Notes: generated by a model not told the origin, from the sequence alone. Positions 35,937-47,624 are shown, numbered from the stretch's first letter. The stretch is 64,000 bases of DNA from Astragalus membranaceus (GCA_039519185.1 CM076846.1:223994659-224058658), one strand, 5' to 3'. Numbers and translations: made by a program.

Positions 35937-37888
35937 ATGGCAACAGTGGCTGCTTCAAGTAGCATAGGATCCAGAAATTCTAATAATGTCTACCATGGAC
36001 CAAATATCTCTTGTGAATCTAAAGGGGTGACAATGGGACTACGCTCTATAAGGCAGACAAATACTTATAATGGACTGAGAATTTTAAACCCTTTGGATGA
36101 GCTAGTAAATAGAACTCCAATTGAAATGAAGGCAATGAAAGCTAGGAGGAAGGGTCTTTTAGAGAAGAATGTTAGGCCTTCAGGTATCATAATTTGTGGC
36201 ATGAATTTGATCTTTGTAGGAACTGAGGTTGGTCCATGGAGCAAAACTGGTGGTTTAGGAGATGATCTAGGTGGTCTGCCACCAGCATTAGCAGTAAGCT
36301 TCAAGTGAATTTCCTCTTAAATTAGGTTTTCATTTTCATCTTCATTGAAGAGGTTTTCAATTTTTCATCAAAATGTGTTCTTCTGTAGTTAAAAGCATTG
36401 CAATCTGTTACATTGCATGTGAAGTAGGTGATAGAAAGGAAAAAGTTGGCTTCTTCCATTGCTTTAAAAGAGGAGTCGATCGCGTCTTTGTAGATCATCC
36501 TATGTTTCTTGAAAAGGTTAGAACATTTCTCTTTTCTTCATTTGTACATTCACTGTTTTTGTTTTCAGATACTTACTGATAACTGAACTTGAAGGTCTGG
36601 GGTAAAAGTGGAACAAAACTTTATGGACCTGCTGCAAGAGAAGATTACCAAGACAACCAACTACATTTTAGCTTGTTCTGTCAGGTTCTAATGAGTCATA
36701 TAATCTGTTTTCATATTTCTCAACTCAGTATTCCTATTTTTCCATTGAGTTTCTGTTTTTGAATTAATCTTACAGGCAGCTCTGGAAGCACCAAGGGTTC
36801 TGAATCTTAAGTCCAATGAATACTTTTCTGGACCATATGGTATGGACAAAAGGTCTTAAATGAAGTTCCTCAAAACCAGCAGTTGAAGATCGTTTAAGCA
36901 TACTGTTTTAATTTTCGATACGCAGACAAAGATGTCATTTTCATCGCTAATGATTGGCAAACTGCCCTTATCTCTTGCTACTTGAAAGCTGCATACCAAC
37001 CAATTGGGTATGTTTTTCATCAAATGTGAATTGTAACCATCCCTACTCAAAATCAAAAGCTAACTACTACATAATGTTCCAATCCTGTAGGCATGTTAAA
37101 CCAGTTCTTGGAAGGAAAATCAATTGGATGAAAGCTGGAATTTTAGAAGCACACCAGGTTGTAACTGTTAGTCCATACTATGCTCAAGAACTATTGCCAG
37201 GCCCAGATAATGGAGTGGAATTGGACAACATCCTTTGCCGGTCCGGTATTATCGGAATCGTGAATGGCATGGATGTTCAAGAGTGGAATCCATCCACTGA
37301 TAAATATATAACTGTCAATACACTGCTTCGACAGTAAGAATAGCTTTTTTAAGAGTTGAAGTTTCTTTAAATTGTGTCATGGTTCATAAGAAAAATAGCT
37401 ACATGACAATTTTAACAAATGCTTCTACTTAGGAAAGGCTCTTCTGAAAGAAGCTCTTGAAGAAGAAGTTGGATTACCAGTTGATAGAAATATTCCTCTC
37501 ATTGGCTTCATTGGTAGGCTTGAAGAACAAAAAGGTTCTGATATTCTAGTAGAAGCCATTCCCCAATTTATTAAGGAGAATGTTCAGATAGTAGCCCTAG
37601 TAAGTATATAAAAAGAAAACAAATAAAAACTTGATTTTCTTAGCCATTCTTACATAAGAAAAAGAACTAGAAATCTCATGAATATGTTATGTTATTCCTT
37701 AGGGAACAAGCAAAAAGGAAATGGAAAAGCAGCTTCAGCAACTTGAAACAGCGTACCCTGACAAGGCCAGAGGAGTTGCAAAATTCAATGTTCCCCTAGC
37801 TCACATGATAATTGCTGGAGCTGATTTTATATTGGTTCCTAGCAGATTTGAGCCTTGTGGCCTTATTCAGTTACAAGCAATGTGCTAG
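35937..37888 (+). pseudogene. granule-bound starch synthase (GBSS/Waxy) fragment, unit 1
   Basis: It starts at its own ATG (MATVAASSSIGSRN), includes a transit-peptide-like leader, and keeps the ADP-glucose-binding KTGGLGD motif, though the usual VLGG is DLGG. Later exons with GT-AG borders encode GDRKEKVGFFHCFKRGVDR, GKSGTKLYGPAAREDY, ALEAPRVLNLKSNEYFSGPY, DVIFIANDWQTA, GRKINWMKAGILEAHQVV, GFIGRLEEQKGSD and AHMIIAGADFILVPSRFEPC. The last frame stops at TAG 37886-37888. Exon 2 begins with unrelated sequence, the exon(s) between YLKAAYQPIG and the KINWMK exon are missing, and the C-terminal catalytic part is absent. It cannot make active enzyme. It is a processed-by-deletion genomic capture, not a retrocopy, because introns are kept. 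Confidence 0.92.
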
Positions 37889-37992
37889 ATGAACTTATGG
37901 TCCATGCATTTCATTTATACTAACATATTTCATGAAAATCCATGGTCTGGAAACATTTAAGTGATGGTTCTAAGTGTTTATATTTTTTACAG

Positions 37993-38095
37993 ACATAGAT
38001 GCCCAAGTCATAGCAATGATTAAGCTTATTGAAGAGGATGCAGACTCATTTGCAAGCGGCCAGAACTTATGAAGTTAGTTGAGGAGTTCTACTGA
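37993..38095 (+). pseudogene. NET1/KIP1 (NAB actin-binding domain) fragment, unit 1
   Basis: After a splice acceptor (TTTTTTACAG) the exon reads DIDAQVIAMIKLIEEDADSF. It then continues in another frame as RPELMKLVEEFY before a stop. These are the two halves of the NAB domain of plant NETWORKED/kinase-interacting proteins, which bind actin. About nine residues between them are deleted, causing the frame change. It lies about 100 bp after the GBSS stop, in the same orientation. Confidence 0.78.
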
Positions 38096-38330
38096 GCATT
38101 AGAATTAGGATTGTAGCAAGTGAGTACTGCAATTAGAATTAAATATTGTTTTTGTATGTAAGATTTGTAGGCTTTGATCTGTTTAGAGCCCAATTCATCC
38201 ATTGAATATTAAAAATCACATGATTAGGTAAGTTTGACTGATATCTTTGAATATATTTTCTTCTGCAGATTTGTGTATTTCACTCTCTTTCCTTCAATAT
38301 CTAAAGTCCTTGAACCTCACTTTTTTTTTA

Positions 38331-38452
38331 AAAAAAAAGAGACTTTTCATATCGGTTCCCATAGAAAACCGATGTTAAAATTCATTTTTTTTAAAAAGAG
38401 ACTTTTCATATTGGTTTTCTATGGGAACCGATATGAAAAGTCTCTTTTTGAG
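38331..38452 (+). repeat. palindromic CACTA subterminal block, unit 1
   Basis: Two arms of about 40 bp, GAGACTTTTCATATCGGTTC...AAACCGAT and its complement ending GAAAAGTCTC, face each other across a spacer of about 35 bp with one mismatch. The same TATCGGTT wording is found at the left end of CACTA-II. Copies lie 3308 bp apart at about 41639-41760 and 44947-45068. Confidence 0.9.
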
Positions 38453-38591
38453 AGACTAGCCCCTTCTGCTAGCCTAGAATCAAATCCCGTTACTTTCAAG
38501 ATTAAAAAATGTCATTTTCTTTACATGTTTAGTACATAAAAGAATGTTCAAATCAAACTTCCTAATGATGTTTTCTCACTTTGATGAATAG

Positions 38592-39089
38592 GTGAAAAAT
38601 CCTCAAAGAGATTTGCCACTAGGAATTGGTGCTTCACTGTTTGTATGTTGTGGATTGTATATGATGGTCTCCATTGTAGTTGTTGGTTTAGTACCTTATT
38701 ATGCTATCAATCCTGACACCCCTATTTCATCTGCGTTTGCTGACAACGGAATGCAATGGGCCGCGTAAGTTGTATAAATTTTTTACAACTCTATTCACAT
38801 TAAGATTCTTCATAAAGCTTGAAATTAAAATAGATAAGTTTGTCCTTAAACTATGGTTTGGATTTTTCCACTGTAAACATAAATAAGTATATGATGTAGT
38901 TTAGAAAATAATTTTTCCTAACTGTGAATGCAGATACATTATAAATGCTGGGGCTTTTACAGCACTATGTTCATCATTGTTGGGTGGAACATTGCCACAG
39001 GTAAATTAATTGGAACGCTTTTAGTATTGAATTTTTCAAGTTAAATAATTCATATGTTTTCTTTAATGTGTATCAGCCAAGAATATTAG
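38592..39089 (+). pseudogene. CAT transporter fragment, unit 2
   Basis: Copy of the unit 1 fragment: two whole exons and the first 13 bp of a third, with intact splice sites. Upstream of it is now the end of unit 1 rather than CAT exons. Confidence 0.88.
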
Positions 39090-39244
39090 CACCGTGTTCT
39101 AATATTCAATGCTTTTTCTCAGTTTCTGTGTTCTAATAGCTGTAGTGGTACATAGATATACTAGTTTCAGTTCTATCAGAAAATGGAAAATAAGTTCAAT
39201 TCTAATGGAATTTTTCTTTTCTTTTTTTAATTTCAGTGTAAAAA

Positions 39245-41196
39245 ATGGCAACAGTGGCTGCTTCAAGTAGCATAGGATCCAGAAATTCTAATAATGTCTA
39301 CCATGGACCAAATATCTCTTGTGAATCTAAAGGGGTGACAATGGGACTACGCTCTATAAGGCAGACAAATACTTATAATGGACTGAGAATTTTAAACCCT
39401 TTGGATGAGCTAGTAAATAGAACTCCAATTGAAATGAAGGCAATGAAAGCTAGGAGGAAGGGTCTTTTAGAGAAGAATGTTAGGCCTTCAGGTATCATAA
39501 TTTGTGGCATGAATTTGATCTTTGTAGGAACTGAGGTTGGTCCATGGAGCAAAACTGGTGGTTTAGGAGATGATCTAGGTGGTCTGCCACCAGCATTAGC
39601 AGTAAGCTTCAAGTGAATTTCCTCTTAAATTAGGTTTTCATTTTCATCTTCATTGAAGAGGTTTTCAATTTTTCATCAAAATGTGTTCTTCTGTAGTTAA
39701 AAGCATTGCAATCTGTTACATTGCATGTGAAGTAGGTGATAGAAAGGAAAAAGTTGGCTTCTTCCATTGCTTTAAAAGAGGAGTCGATCGCGTCTTTGTA
39801 GATCATCCTATGTTTCTTGAAAAGGTTAGAACATTTCTCTTTTCTTCATTTGTACATTCACTGTTTTTGTTTTCAGATACTTACTGATAACTGAACTTGA
39901 AGGTCTGGGGTAAAAGTGGAACAAAACTTTATGGACCTGCTGCAAGAGAAGATTACCAAGACAACCAACTACATTTTAGCTTGTTCTGTCAGGTTCTAAT
40001 GAGTCATATAATCTGTTTTCATATTTCTCAACTCAGTATTCCTATTTTTCCATTGAGTTTCTGTTTTTGAATTAATCTTACAGGCAGCTCTGGAAGCACC
40101 AAGGGTTCTGAATCTTAAGTCCAATGAATACTTTTCTGGACCATATGGTATGGACAAAAGGTCTTAAATGAAGTTCCTCAAAACCAGCAGTTGAAGATCG
40201 TTTAAGCATACTGTTTTAATTTTCGATACGCAGACAAAGATGTCATTTTCATCGCTAATGATTGGCAAACTGCCCTTATCTCTTGCTACTTGAAAGCTGC
40301 ATACCAACCAATTGGGTATGTTTTTCATCAAATGTGAATTGTAACCATCCCTACTCAAAATCAAAAGCTAACTACTACATAATGTTCCAATCCTGTAGGC
40401 ATGTTAAACCAGTTCTTGGAAGGAAAATCAATTGGATGAAAGCTGGAATTTTAGAAGCACACCAGGTTGTAACTGTTAGTCCATACTATGCTCAAGAACT
40501 ATTGCCAGGCCCAGATAATGGAGTGGAATTGGACAACATCCTTTGCCGGTCCGGTATTATCGGAATCGTGAATGGCATGGATGTTCAAGAGTGGAATCCA
40601 TCCACTGATAAATATATAACTGTCAATACACTGCTTCGACAGTAAGAATAGCTTTTTTAAGAGTTGAAGTTTCTTTAAATTGTGTCATGGTTCATAAGAA
40701 AAATAGCTACATGACAATTTTAACAAATGCTTCTACTTAGGAAAGGCTCTTCTGAAAGAAGCTCTTGAAGAAGAAGTTGGATTACCAGTTGATAGAAATA
40801 TTCCTCTCATTGGCTTCATTGGTAGGCTTGAAGAACAAAAAGGTTCTGATATTCTAGTAGAAGCCATTCCCCAATTTATTAAGGAGAATGTTCAGATAGT
40901 AGCCCTAGTAAGTATATAAAAAGAAAACAAATAAAAACTTGATTTTCTTAGCCATTCTTACATAAGAAAAAGAACTAGAAATCTCATGAATATGTTATGT
41001 TATTCCTTAGGGAACAGGCAAAAAGGAAATGGAAAAGCAGCTTCAGCAACTTGAAACAGCGTACCCTGACAAGGCCAGAGGAGTTGCAAAATTCAATGTT
41101 CCCCTAGCTCACATGATAATTGCTGGAGCTGATTTTATATTGGTTCCTAGCAGATTTGAGCCTTGTGGCCTTATTCAGTTACAAGCAATGTGCTAG
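39245..41196 (+). pseudogene. GBSS/Waxy fragment, unit 2
   Basis: Same exon set and same breaks as unit 1. The GTGKKEMEK motif near 41020 keeps the family's usual Gly, where unit 1 has Ser, so the unit 1 base is the derived one. Confidence 0.92.
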
Positions 41197-41300
41197 ATGA
41201 ACTTATGGTCCATGCATTTCATTTATACTAACATATTTCATGAAAATCCATGGTCTGGAAACATTTAAGTGATGATTCTAAGTGTTTATATTTTTTACAG

Positions 41301-41403
41301 ACATAGATGCCCAAGTCATAGCAATGATTAAGCTTATTGAAGAGGATGCAGACTCATTTGCAAGCGGCCAGAACTTATGAAGTTAGTTGAGGAGTTCTAC
41401 TGA
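41301..41403 (+). pseudogene. NET1/KIP1 fragment, unit 2
   Basis: Identical in layout to unit 1, with the same internal deletion and frame change. The deletion therefore predates the amplification. Confidence 0.78.
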
Positions 41404-41899
41404 GCATTAGAATTAGGATTGTAGCAAGTGAGTACTGCAATTAGAATTAAATATTGTTTTTGTATGTAAGATTTGTAGGCTTTGATCTGTTTAGAGCCCA
41501 ATTCATCCATTGAATATTAAAAATCACATGATTAGGTAAGTTTGACTGATATCTTTGAATATATTTTCTTCTGCAGATTTGTGTATTTCACTCTCTTTCC
41601 TTCAATATCTAAAGTCCTTGAACCTCACTTTTTTTTTAAAAAAAAAGAGACTTTTCATATCGGTTCCCATAGAAAACCGATGTTAAAATTCATTTTTTTT
41701 AAAAAGAGACTTTTCATATTGGTTTTCTATGGGAACCGATATGAAAAGTCTCTTTTTGAGAGACTAGCCCCTTCTGCTAGCCTAGAATCAATTCCCGTTA
41801 CTTTCAAGATTAAAAAATGTCATTTTCTTTACATGTTTAGTACATAAAAGAATGTTCAAATCAAACTTCCTAATGATGTTTTCTCACTTTGATGAATAG

Positions 41900-42397
41900 G
41901 TGAAAAATCCTCAAAGAGATTTGCCACTAGGAATTGGTGCTTCACTGTTTGTATGTTGTGGATTGTATATGATGGTCTCCATTGTAGTTGTTGGTTTAGT
42001 ACCTTATTATGCTATCAATCCTGACACCCCTATTTCATCTGCGTTTGCTGACAACGGAATGCAATGGGCCGCGTAAGTTGTATAAATTTTTTACAACTCT
42101 ATTCACATTAAGATTCTTCATAAAGCTTGAAATTAAAATAGATAAGTTTGTCCTTAAACTATGGTTTGGATTTTTCCACTGTAAACATAAATAAGTATAT
42201 GATGTAGTTTAGAAAATAATTTTTCCTAACTGTGAATGCAGATACATTATAAATGCTGGGGCTTTTACAGCACTATGTTCATCATTGTTGGGTGGAACAT
42301 TGCCACAGGTAAATTAATTGGAACGCTTTTAGTATTGAATTTTTCAAGTTAAATAATTCATATGTTTTCTTTAATGTGTATCAGCCAAGAATATTAG
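41900..42397 (+). pseudogene. CAT transporter fragment, unit 3
   Basis: Same exons and borders as in unit 1. Confidence 0.88.
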
Positions 42398-42552
42398 CAC
42401 CGTGTTCTAATATTCAATGCTTTTTCTCAGTTTCTGTGTTCTAATAGCTGTAGTGGTACATAGATATACTAGTTTCAGTTCTATCAGAAAATGGAAAATA
42501 AGTTCAATTCTAATGGAATTTTTCTTTTCTTTTTTTAATTTCAGTGTAAAAA

Positions 42553-44504
42553 ATGGCAACAGTGGCTGCTTCAAGTAGCATAGGATCCAGAAATTCTAAT
42601 AATGTCTACCATGGACCAAATATCTCTTGTGAATCTAAAGGGGTGACAATGGGACTACGCTCTATAAGGCAGACAAATACTTATAATGGACTGAGAATTT
42701 TAAACCCTTTGGATGAGCTAGTAAATAGAACTCCAATTGAAATGAAGGCAATGAAAGCTAGGAGGAAGGGTCTTTTAGAGAAGAATGTTAGGCCTTCAGG
42801 TATCATAATTTGTGGCATGAATTTGATCTTTGTAGGAACTGAGGTTGGTCCATGGAGCAAAACTGGTGGTTTAGGAGATGATCTAGGTGGTCTGCCACCA
42901 GCATTAGCAGTAAGCTTCAAGTGAATTTCCTCTTAAATTAGGTTTTCATTTTCATCTTCATTGAAGAGGTTTTCAATTTTTCATCAAAATGTGTTCTTCT
43001 GTAGTTAAAAGCATTGCAATCTGTTACATTGCATGTGAAGTAGGTGATAGAAAGGAAAAAGTTGGCTTCTTCCATTGCTTTAAAAGAGGAGTCGATCGCG
43101 TCTTTGTAGATCATCCTATGTTTCTTGAAAAGGTTAGAACATTTCTCTTTTCTTCATTTGTACATTCACTGTTTTTGTTTTCAGATACTTACTGATAACT
43201 GAACTTGAAGGTCTGGGGTAAAAGTGGAACAAAACTTTATGGACCTGCTGCAAGAGAAGATTACCAAGACAACCAACTACATTTTAGCTTGTTCTGTCAG
43301 GTTCTAATGAGTCATATAATCTGTTTTCATATTTCTCAACTCAGTATTCCTATTTTTCCATTGAGTTTCTGTTTTTGAATTAATCTTACAGGCAGCTCTG
43401 GAAGCACCAAGGGTTCTGAATCTTAAGTCCAATGAATACTTTTCTGGACCATATGGTATGGACAAAAGGTCTTAAATGAAGTTCCTCAAAACCAGCAGTT
43501 GAAGATCGTTTAAGCATACTGTTTTAATTTTCGATACGCAGACAAAGATGTCATTTTCATCGCTAATGATTGGCAAACTGCCCTTATCTCTTGCTACTTG
43601 AAAGCTGCATACCAACCAATTGGGTATGTTTTTCATCAAATGTGAATTGTAACCATCCCTACTCAAAATCAAAAGCTAACTACTACATAATGTTCCAATC
43701 CTGTAGGCATGTTAAACCAGTTCTTGGAAGGAAAATCAATTGGATGAAAGCTGGAATTTTAGAAGCACACCAGGTTGTAACTGTTAGTCCATACTATGCT
43801 CAAGAACTATTGCCAGGCCCAGATAATGGAGTGGAATTGGACAACATCCTTTGCCGGTCCGGTATTATCGGAATCGTGAATGGCATGGATGTTCAAGAGT
43901 GGAATCCATCCACTGATAAATATATAACTGTCAATACACTGCTTCGACAGTAAGAATAGCTTTTTTAAGAGTTGAAGTTTCTTTAAATTGTGTCATGGTT
44001 CATAAGAAAAATAGCTACATGACAATTTTAACAAATGCTTCTACTTAGGAAAGGCTCTTCTGAAAGAAGCTCTTGAAGAAGAAGTTGGATTACCAGTTGA
44101 TAGAAATATTCCTCTCATTGGCTTCATTGGTAGGCTTGAAGAACAAAAAGGTTCTGATATTCTAGTAGAAGCCATTCCCCAATTTATTAAGGAGAATGTT
44201 CAGATAGTAGCCCTAGTAAGTATATAAAAAGAAAACAAATAAAAACTTGATTTTCTTAGCCATTCTTACATAAGAAAAAGAACTAGAAATCTCATGAATA
44301 TGTTATGTTATTCCTTAGGGAACAGGCAAAAAGGAAATGGAAAAGCAGCTTCAGCAACTTGAAACAGCGTACCCTGACAAGGCCAGAGGAGTTGCAAAAT
44401 TCAATGTTCCCCTAGCTCACATGATAATTGCTGGAGCTGATTTTATATTGGTTCCTAGCAGATTTGAGCCTTGTGGCCTTATTCAGTTACAAGCAATGTG
44501 CTAG
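42553..44504 (+). pseudogene. GBSS/Waxy fragment, unit 3
   Basis: Same exon set and breaks as units 1 and 2. Confidence 0.92.
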
Positions 44505-44608
44505 ATGAACTTATGGTCCATGCATTTCATTTATACTAACATATTTCATGAAAATCCATGGTCTGGAAACATTTAAGTGATGATTCTAAGTGTTTATATT
44601 TTTTACAG

Positions 44609-44711
44609 ACATAGATGCCCAAGTCATAGCAATGATTAAGCTTATTGAAGAGGATGCAGACTCATTTGCAAGCGGCCAGAACTTATGAAGTTAGTTGAGG
44701 AGTTCTACTGA
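44609..44711 (+). pseudogene. NET1/KIP1 fragment, unit 3
   Basis: Same as units 1 and 2. Confidence 0.78.
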
Positions 44712-45207
44712 GCATTAGAATTAGGATTGTAGCAAGTGAGTACTGCAATTAGAATTAAATATTGTTTTTGTATGTAAGATTTGTAGGCTTTGATCTGTTT
44801 AGAGCCCAATTCATCCATTGAATATTAAAAATCACATGATTAGGTAAGTTTGACTGATATCTTTGAATATATTTTCTTCTGCAGATTTGTGTATTTCACT
44901 CTCTTTCCTTCAATATCTAAAGTCCTTGAACCTCACTTTTTTTTTAAAAAAAAAGAGACTTTTCATATCGGTTCCCATAGAAAACCGATGTTAAAATTCA
45001 TTTTTTTTAAAAAGAGACTTTTCATATTGGTTTTCTATGGGAACCGATATGAAAAGTCTCTTTTTGAGAGACTAGCCCCTTCTGCTAGCCTAGAATCAAT
45101 TCCCGTTACTTTCAAGATTAAAAAATGTCATTTTCTTTACATGTTTAGTACATAAAAGAATGTTCAAATCAAACTTCCTAATGATGTTTTCTCACTTTGA
45201 TGAATAG

Positions 45208-45705
45208 GTGAAAAATCCTCAAAGAGATTTGCCACTAGGAATTGGTGCTTCACTGTTTGTATGTTGTGGATTGTATATGATGGTCTCCATTGTAGTTGTT
45301 GGTTTAGTACCTTATTATGCTATCAATCCTGACACCCCTATTTCATCTGCGTTTGCTGACAACGGAATGCAATGGGCCGCGTAAGTTGTATAAATTTTTT
45401 ACAACTCTATTCACATTAAGATTCTTCATAAAGCTTGAAATTAAAATAGATAAGTTTGTCCTTAAACTATGGTTTGGATTTTTCCACTGTAAACATAAAT
45501 AAGTATATGATGTAGTTTAGAAAATAATTTTTCCTAACTGTGAATGCAGATACATTATAAATGCTGGGGCTTTTACAGCACTATGTTCATCATTGTTGGG
45601 TGGAACATTGCCACAGGTAAATTAATTGGAACGCTTTTAGTATTGAATTTTTCAAGTTAAATAATTCATATGTTTTCTTTAATGTGTATCAGCCAAGAAT
45701 ATTAG
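45208..45705 (+). pseudogene. CAT transporter fragment, unit 4
   Basis: Same exons and borders as in unit 1. Confidence 0.88.
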
Positions 45706-45860
45706 CACCGTGTTCTAATATTCAATGCTTTTTCTCAGTTTCTGTGTTCTAATAGCTGTAGTGGTACATAGATATACTAGTTTCAGTTCTATCAGAAAAT
45801 GGAAAATAAGTTCAATTCTAATGGAATTTTTCTTTTCTTTTTTTAATTTCAGTGTAAAAA

Positions 45861-46534
45861 ATGGCAACAGTGGCTGCTTCAAGTAGCATAGGATCCAGAA
45901 ATTCTAATAATGTCTACCATGGACCAAATATCTCTTGTGAATCTAAAGGGGTGACAATGGGACTACGCTCTATAAGGCAGACAAATACTTATAATGGACT
46001 GAGAATTTTAAACCCTTTGGATGAGCTAGTAAATAGAACTCCAATTGAAATGAAGGCAATGAAAGCTAGGAGGAAGGGTCTTTTAGAGAAGAATGTTAGG
46101 CCTTCAGGTATCATAATTTGTGGCATGAATTTGATCTTTGTAGGAACTGAGGTTGGTCCATGGAGCAAAACTGGTGGTTTAGGAGATGATCTAGGTGGTC
46201 TGCCACCAGCATTAGCAGTAAGCTTCAAGTGAATTTCCTCTTAAATTAGGTTTTCATTTTCATCTTCATTGAAGAGGTTTTCAATTTTTCATCAAAATGT
46301 GTTCTTCTGTAGTTAAAAGCATTGCAATCTGTTACATTGCATGTGAAGTAGGTGATAGAAAGGAAAAAGTTGGCTTCTTCCATTGCTTTAAAAGAGGAGT
46401 CGATCGCGTCTTTGTAGATCATCCTATGTTTCTTGAAAAGGTTAGAACATTTCTCTTTTCTTCATTTGTACATTCACTGTTTTTGTTTTCAGATACTTAC
46501 TGATAACTGAACTTGAAGGTCTGGGGTAAAAGTG
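45861..46534 (+). pseudogene. GBSS/Waxy fragment, unit 4, cut by Ogre
   Basis: Exon 1 and the GDRKEKVGFFHCFKRGVDR exon are present. The next exon (VWGKS) is interrupted after a few codons by the Ogre insertion at 46535. Confidence 0.9.
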
Positions 46535-47624
46535 TGTAATACCCTAATTTTGTCCTATCCGAAAAAAAAAAAAGAAATTTTATTTATTTTTGAGAAAAAT
46601 AATATTCTTCTTTTCATGCCATGTTTTATTTTATTTTTAGTTTGCTACAAGTTTTAATTTTTGAAAAAATAATAATAATCTTTTTTATGTCATGTATTAT
46701 TTTCTTGTTTTTATTGCTTTGAGTTTTAATCATCAAAAAATATTACTTAGAAGTAAAGAAACAAAAAATAAGCCAAGGAGGAAATAAGGGGGGTTTGTAA
46801 AAAAAAAAGAATGGAGGTGCAATTGGATTGGGCCATCTAAAACCCAACCCAATTCCTAAACCCTAGCCCAATTCACCCTCACACTCCTCCACCCAACCCA
46901 TGACCCATATCCAACCCACAACCCATAATCCAACTCATCACAAAACCCTAATTCCCCTCCTCCTAACCCTAATTCGAATTCCCCCCCTTTACCCTAAAAG
47001 CCATCCACATTCACTCTCCCCCTTTACCCTAAAAACAAGCCAAATTCATTCCCCTTTTCCCCACTCCATATTCGACCCCACCCCCCTTTTTTCCTCCTTG
47101 AAATTTGCTTTCTCCTTTCCACACTCCACCTCTCCTCTTTTCTCTCAATTCCACTTCCACACACAACCCCACTTCCCCACATCTCCTTTCCCCATCACAC
47201 TCTCACACTCAACCTCCCTCTTCTCTCTCATTTCTACGCCTACTCCCCTCTCCCTCTCTCACACTCAACCTTCATTTCTCTTTCTCCCACTCACACTCAA
47301 CCATCCTTTCTCTCTTTTTTCCACTCACTCAACCTTCACTTCATCCCCTCTTTCTCTCCCTCACCTACGGCACTCTCTCTTCTCCTCACTCTTTCCCTTT
47401 CTTTTTTTTTTTCCTCTCTCACATTCACACACTCATCCATTCCTCTCCCTATCACACACTTCACACATGGCACTCTCTTCTCCATGCCCATACCTTCAAC
47501 CATCATCTCCCCTCATCTCACATGTCTTCTTTTTTTCCCCTTCAACAACTCCCCCAAACCTCCATCATAGCAAAAAGTCATCATCACTATCCAAGAGTGG
47601 ATGAAGAAGGAAGCAAGTTTTTTG

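Larger units (their letters stand above)
35162..38469 (+). repeat. 3308-bp tandem unit 1
   Basis: Begins TAGCCTAGAATCAA and ends CCCCTTCTGC. It holds three CAT exons, the GBSS fragment, the NET1 fragment and a palindromic CACTA subterminal block. It differs from units 2 and 3 at only a few bases that I could see, for example AACAAGC here versus AACAGGC (about 37706) and GATGGTTC versus GATGATTC (about 37965). Confidence 0.97.
38470..41777 (+). repeat. 3308-bp tandem unit 2
   Basis: Same content as unit 1. A private change is AATCAAATCCCG near its start, where units 1, 3 and 4 have AATCAATTCCCG. Confidence 0.97.
41778..45085 (+). repeat. 3308-bp tandem unit 3
   Basis: Complete unit. It shares AACAGGC and GATGATTC with unit 2 and AATCAATTCCCG with units 1 and 4. 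Confidence 0.97.
30212..46534 (+). mobile_element. CACTA-II, gene-capturing element (right end outside window)
   Basis: It starts CACTAGTGGAAAAAATGCC with a subterminal series of TATCGGTT words (30325-30390). After a nested hAT it carries sense-oriented fragments of four host genes, then subterminal blocks with the same TATCGGTTCCC wording at the end of each 3308-bp unit (38330-38460 and copies). Linking the left end to those blocks rests on the shared motif. The closing CACTA end is not seen, because Ogre interrupts unit 4 and the window ends inside Ogre. The 3-bp target duplication cannot be tested here. Confidence 0.7.
45086..46534 (+). repeat. 3308-bp tandem unit 4, first 1449 bp
   Basis: Identical to the other units up to GGGGTAAAAGTG, where the Ogre LTR begins. 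The remaining 1.86 kb should lie to the right of the Ogre element. Confidence 0.95.

Noticed and set aside
35937..46534. Cluster of four functional starch synthase genes
   Set aside because: Every copy lacks the same exons and the catalytic C-terminus, ends in a premature stop and is embedded in transposon DNA.
35162..46534. CRISPR-like or satellite array
   Set aside because: The repeat unit is 3308 bp and contains exons; it is a segmental tandem duplication in a plant transposon.
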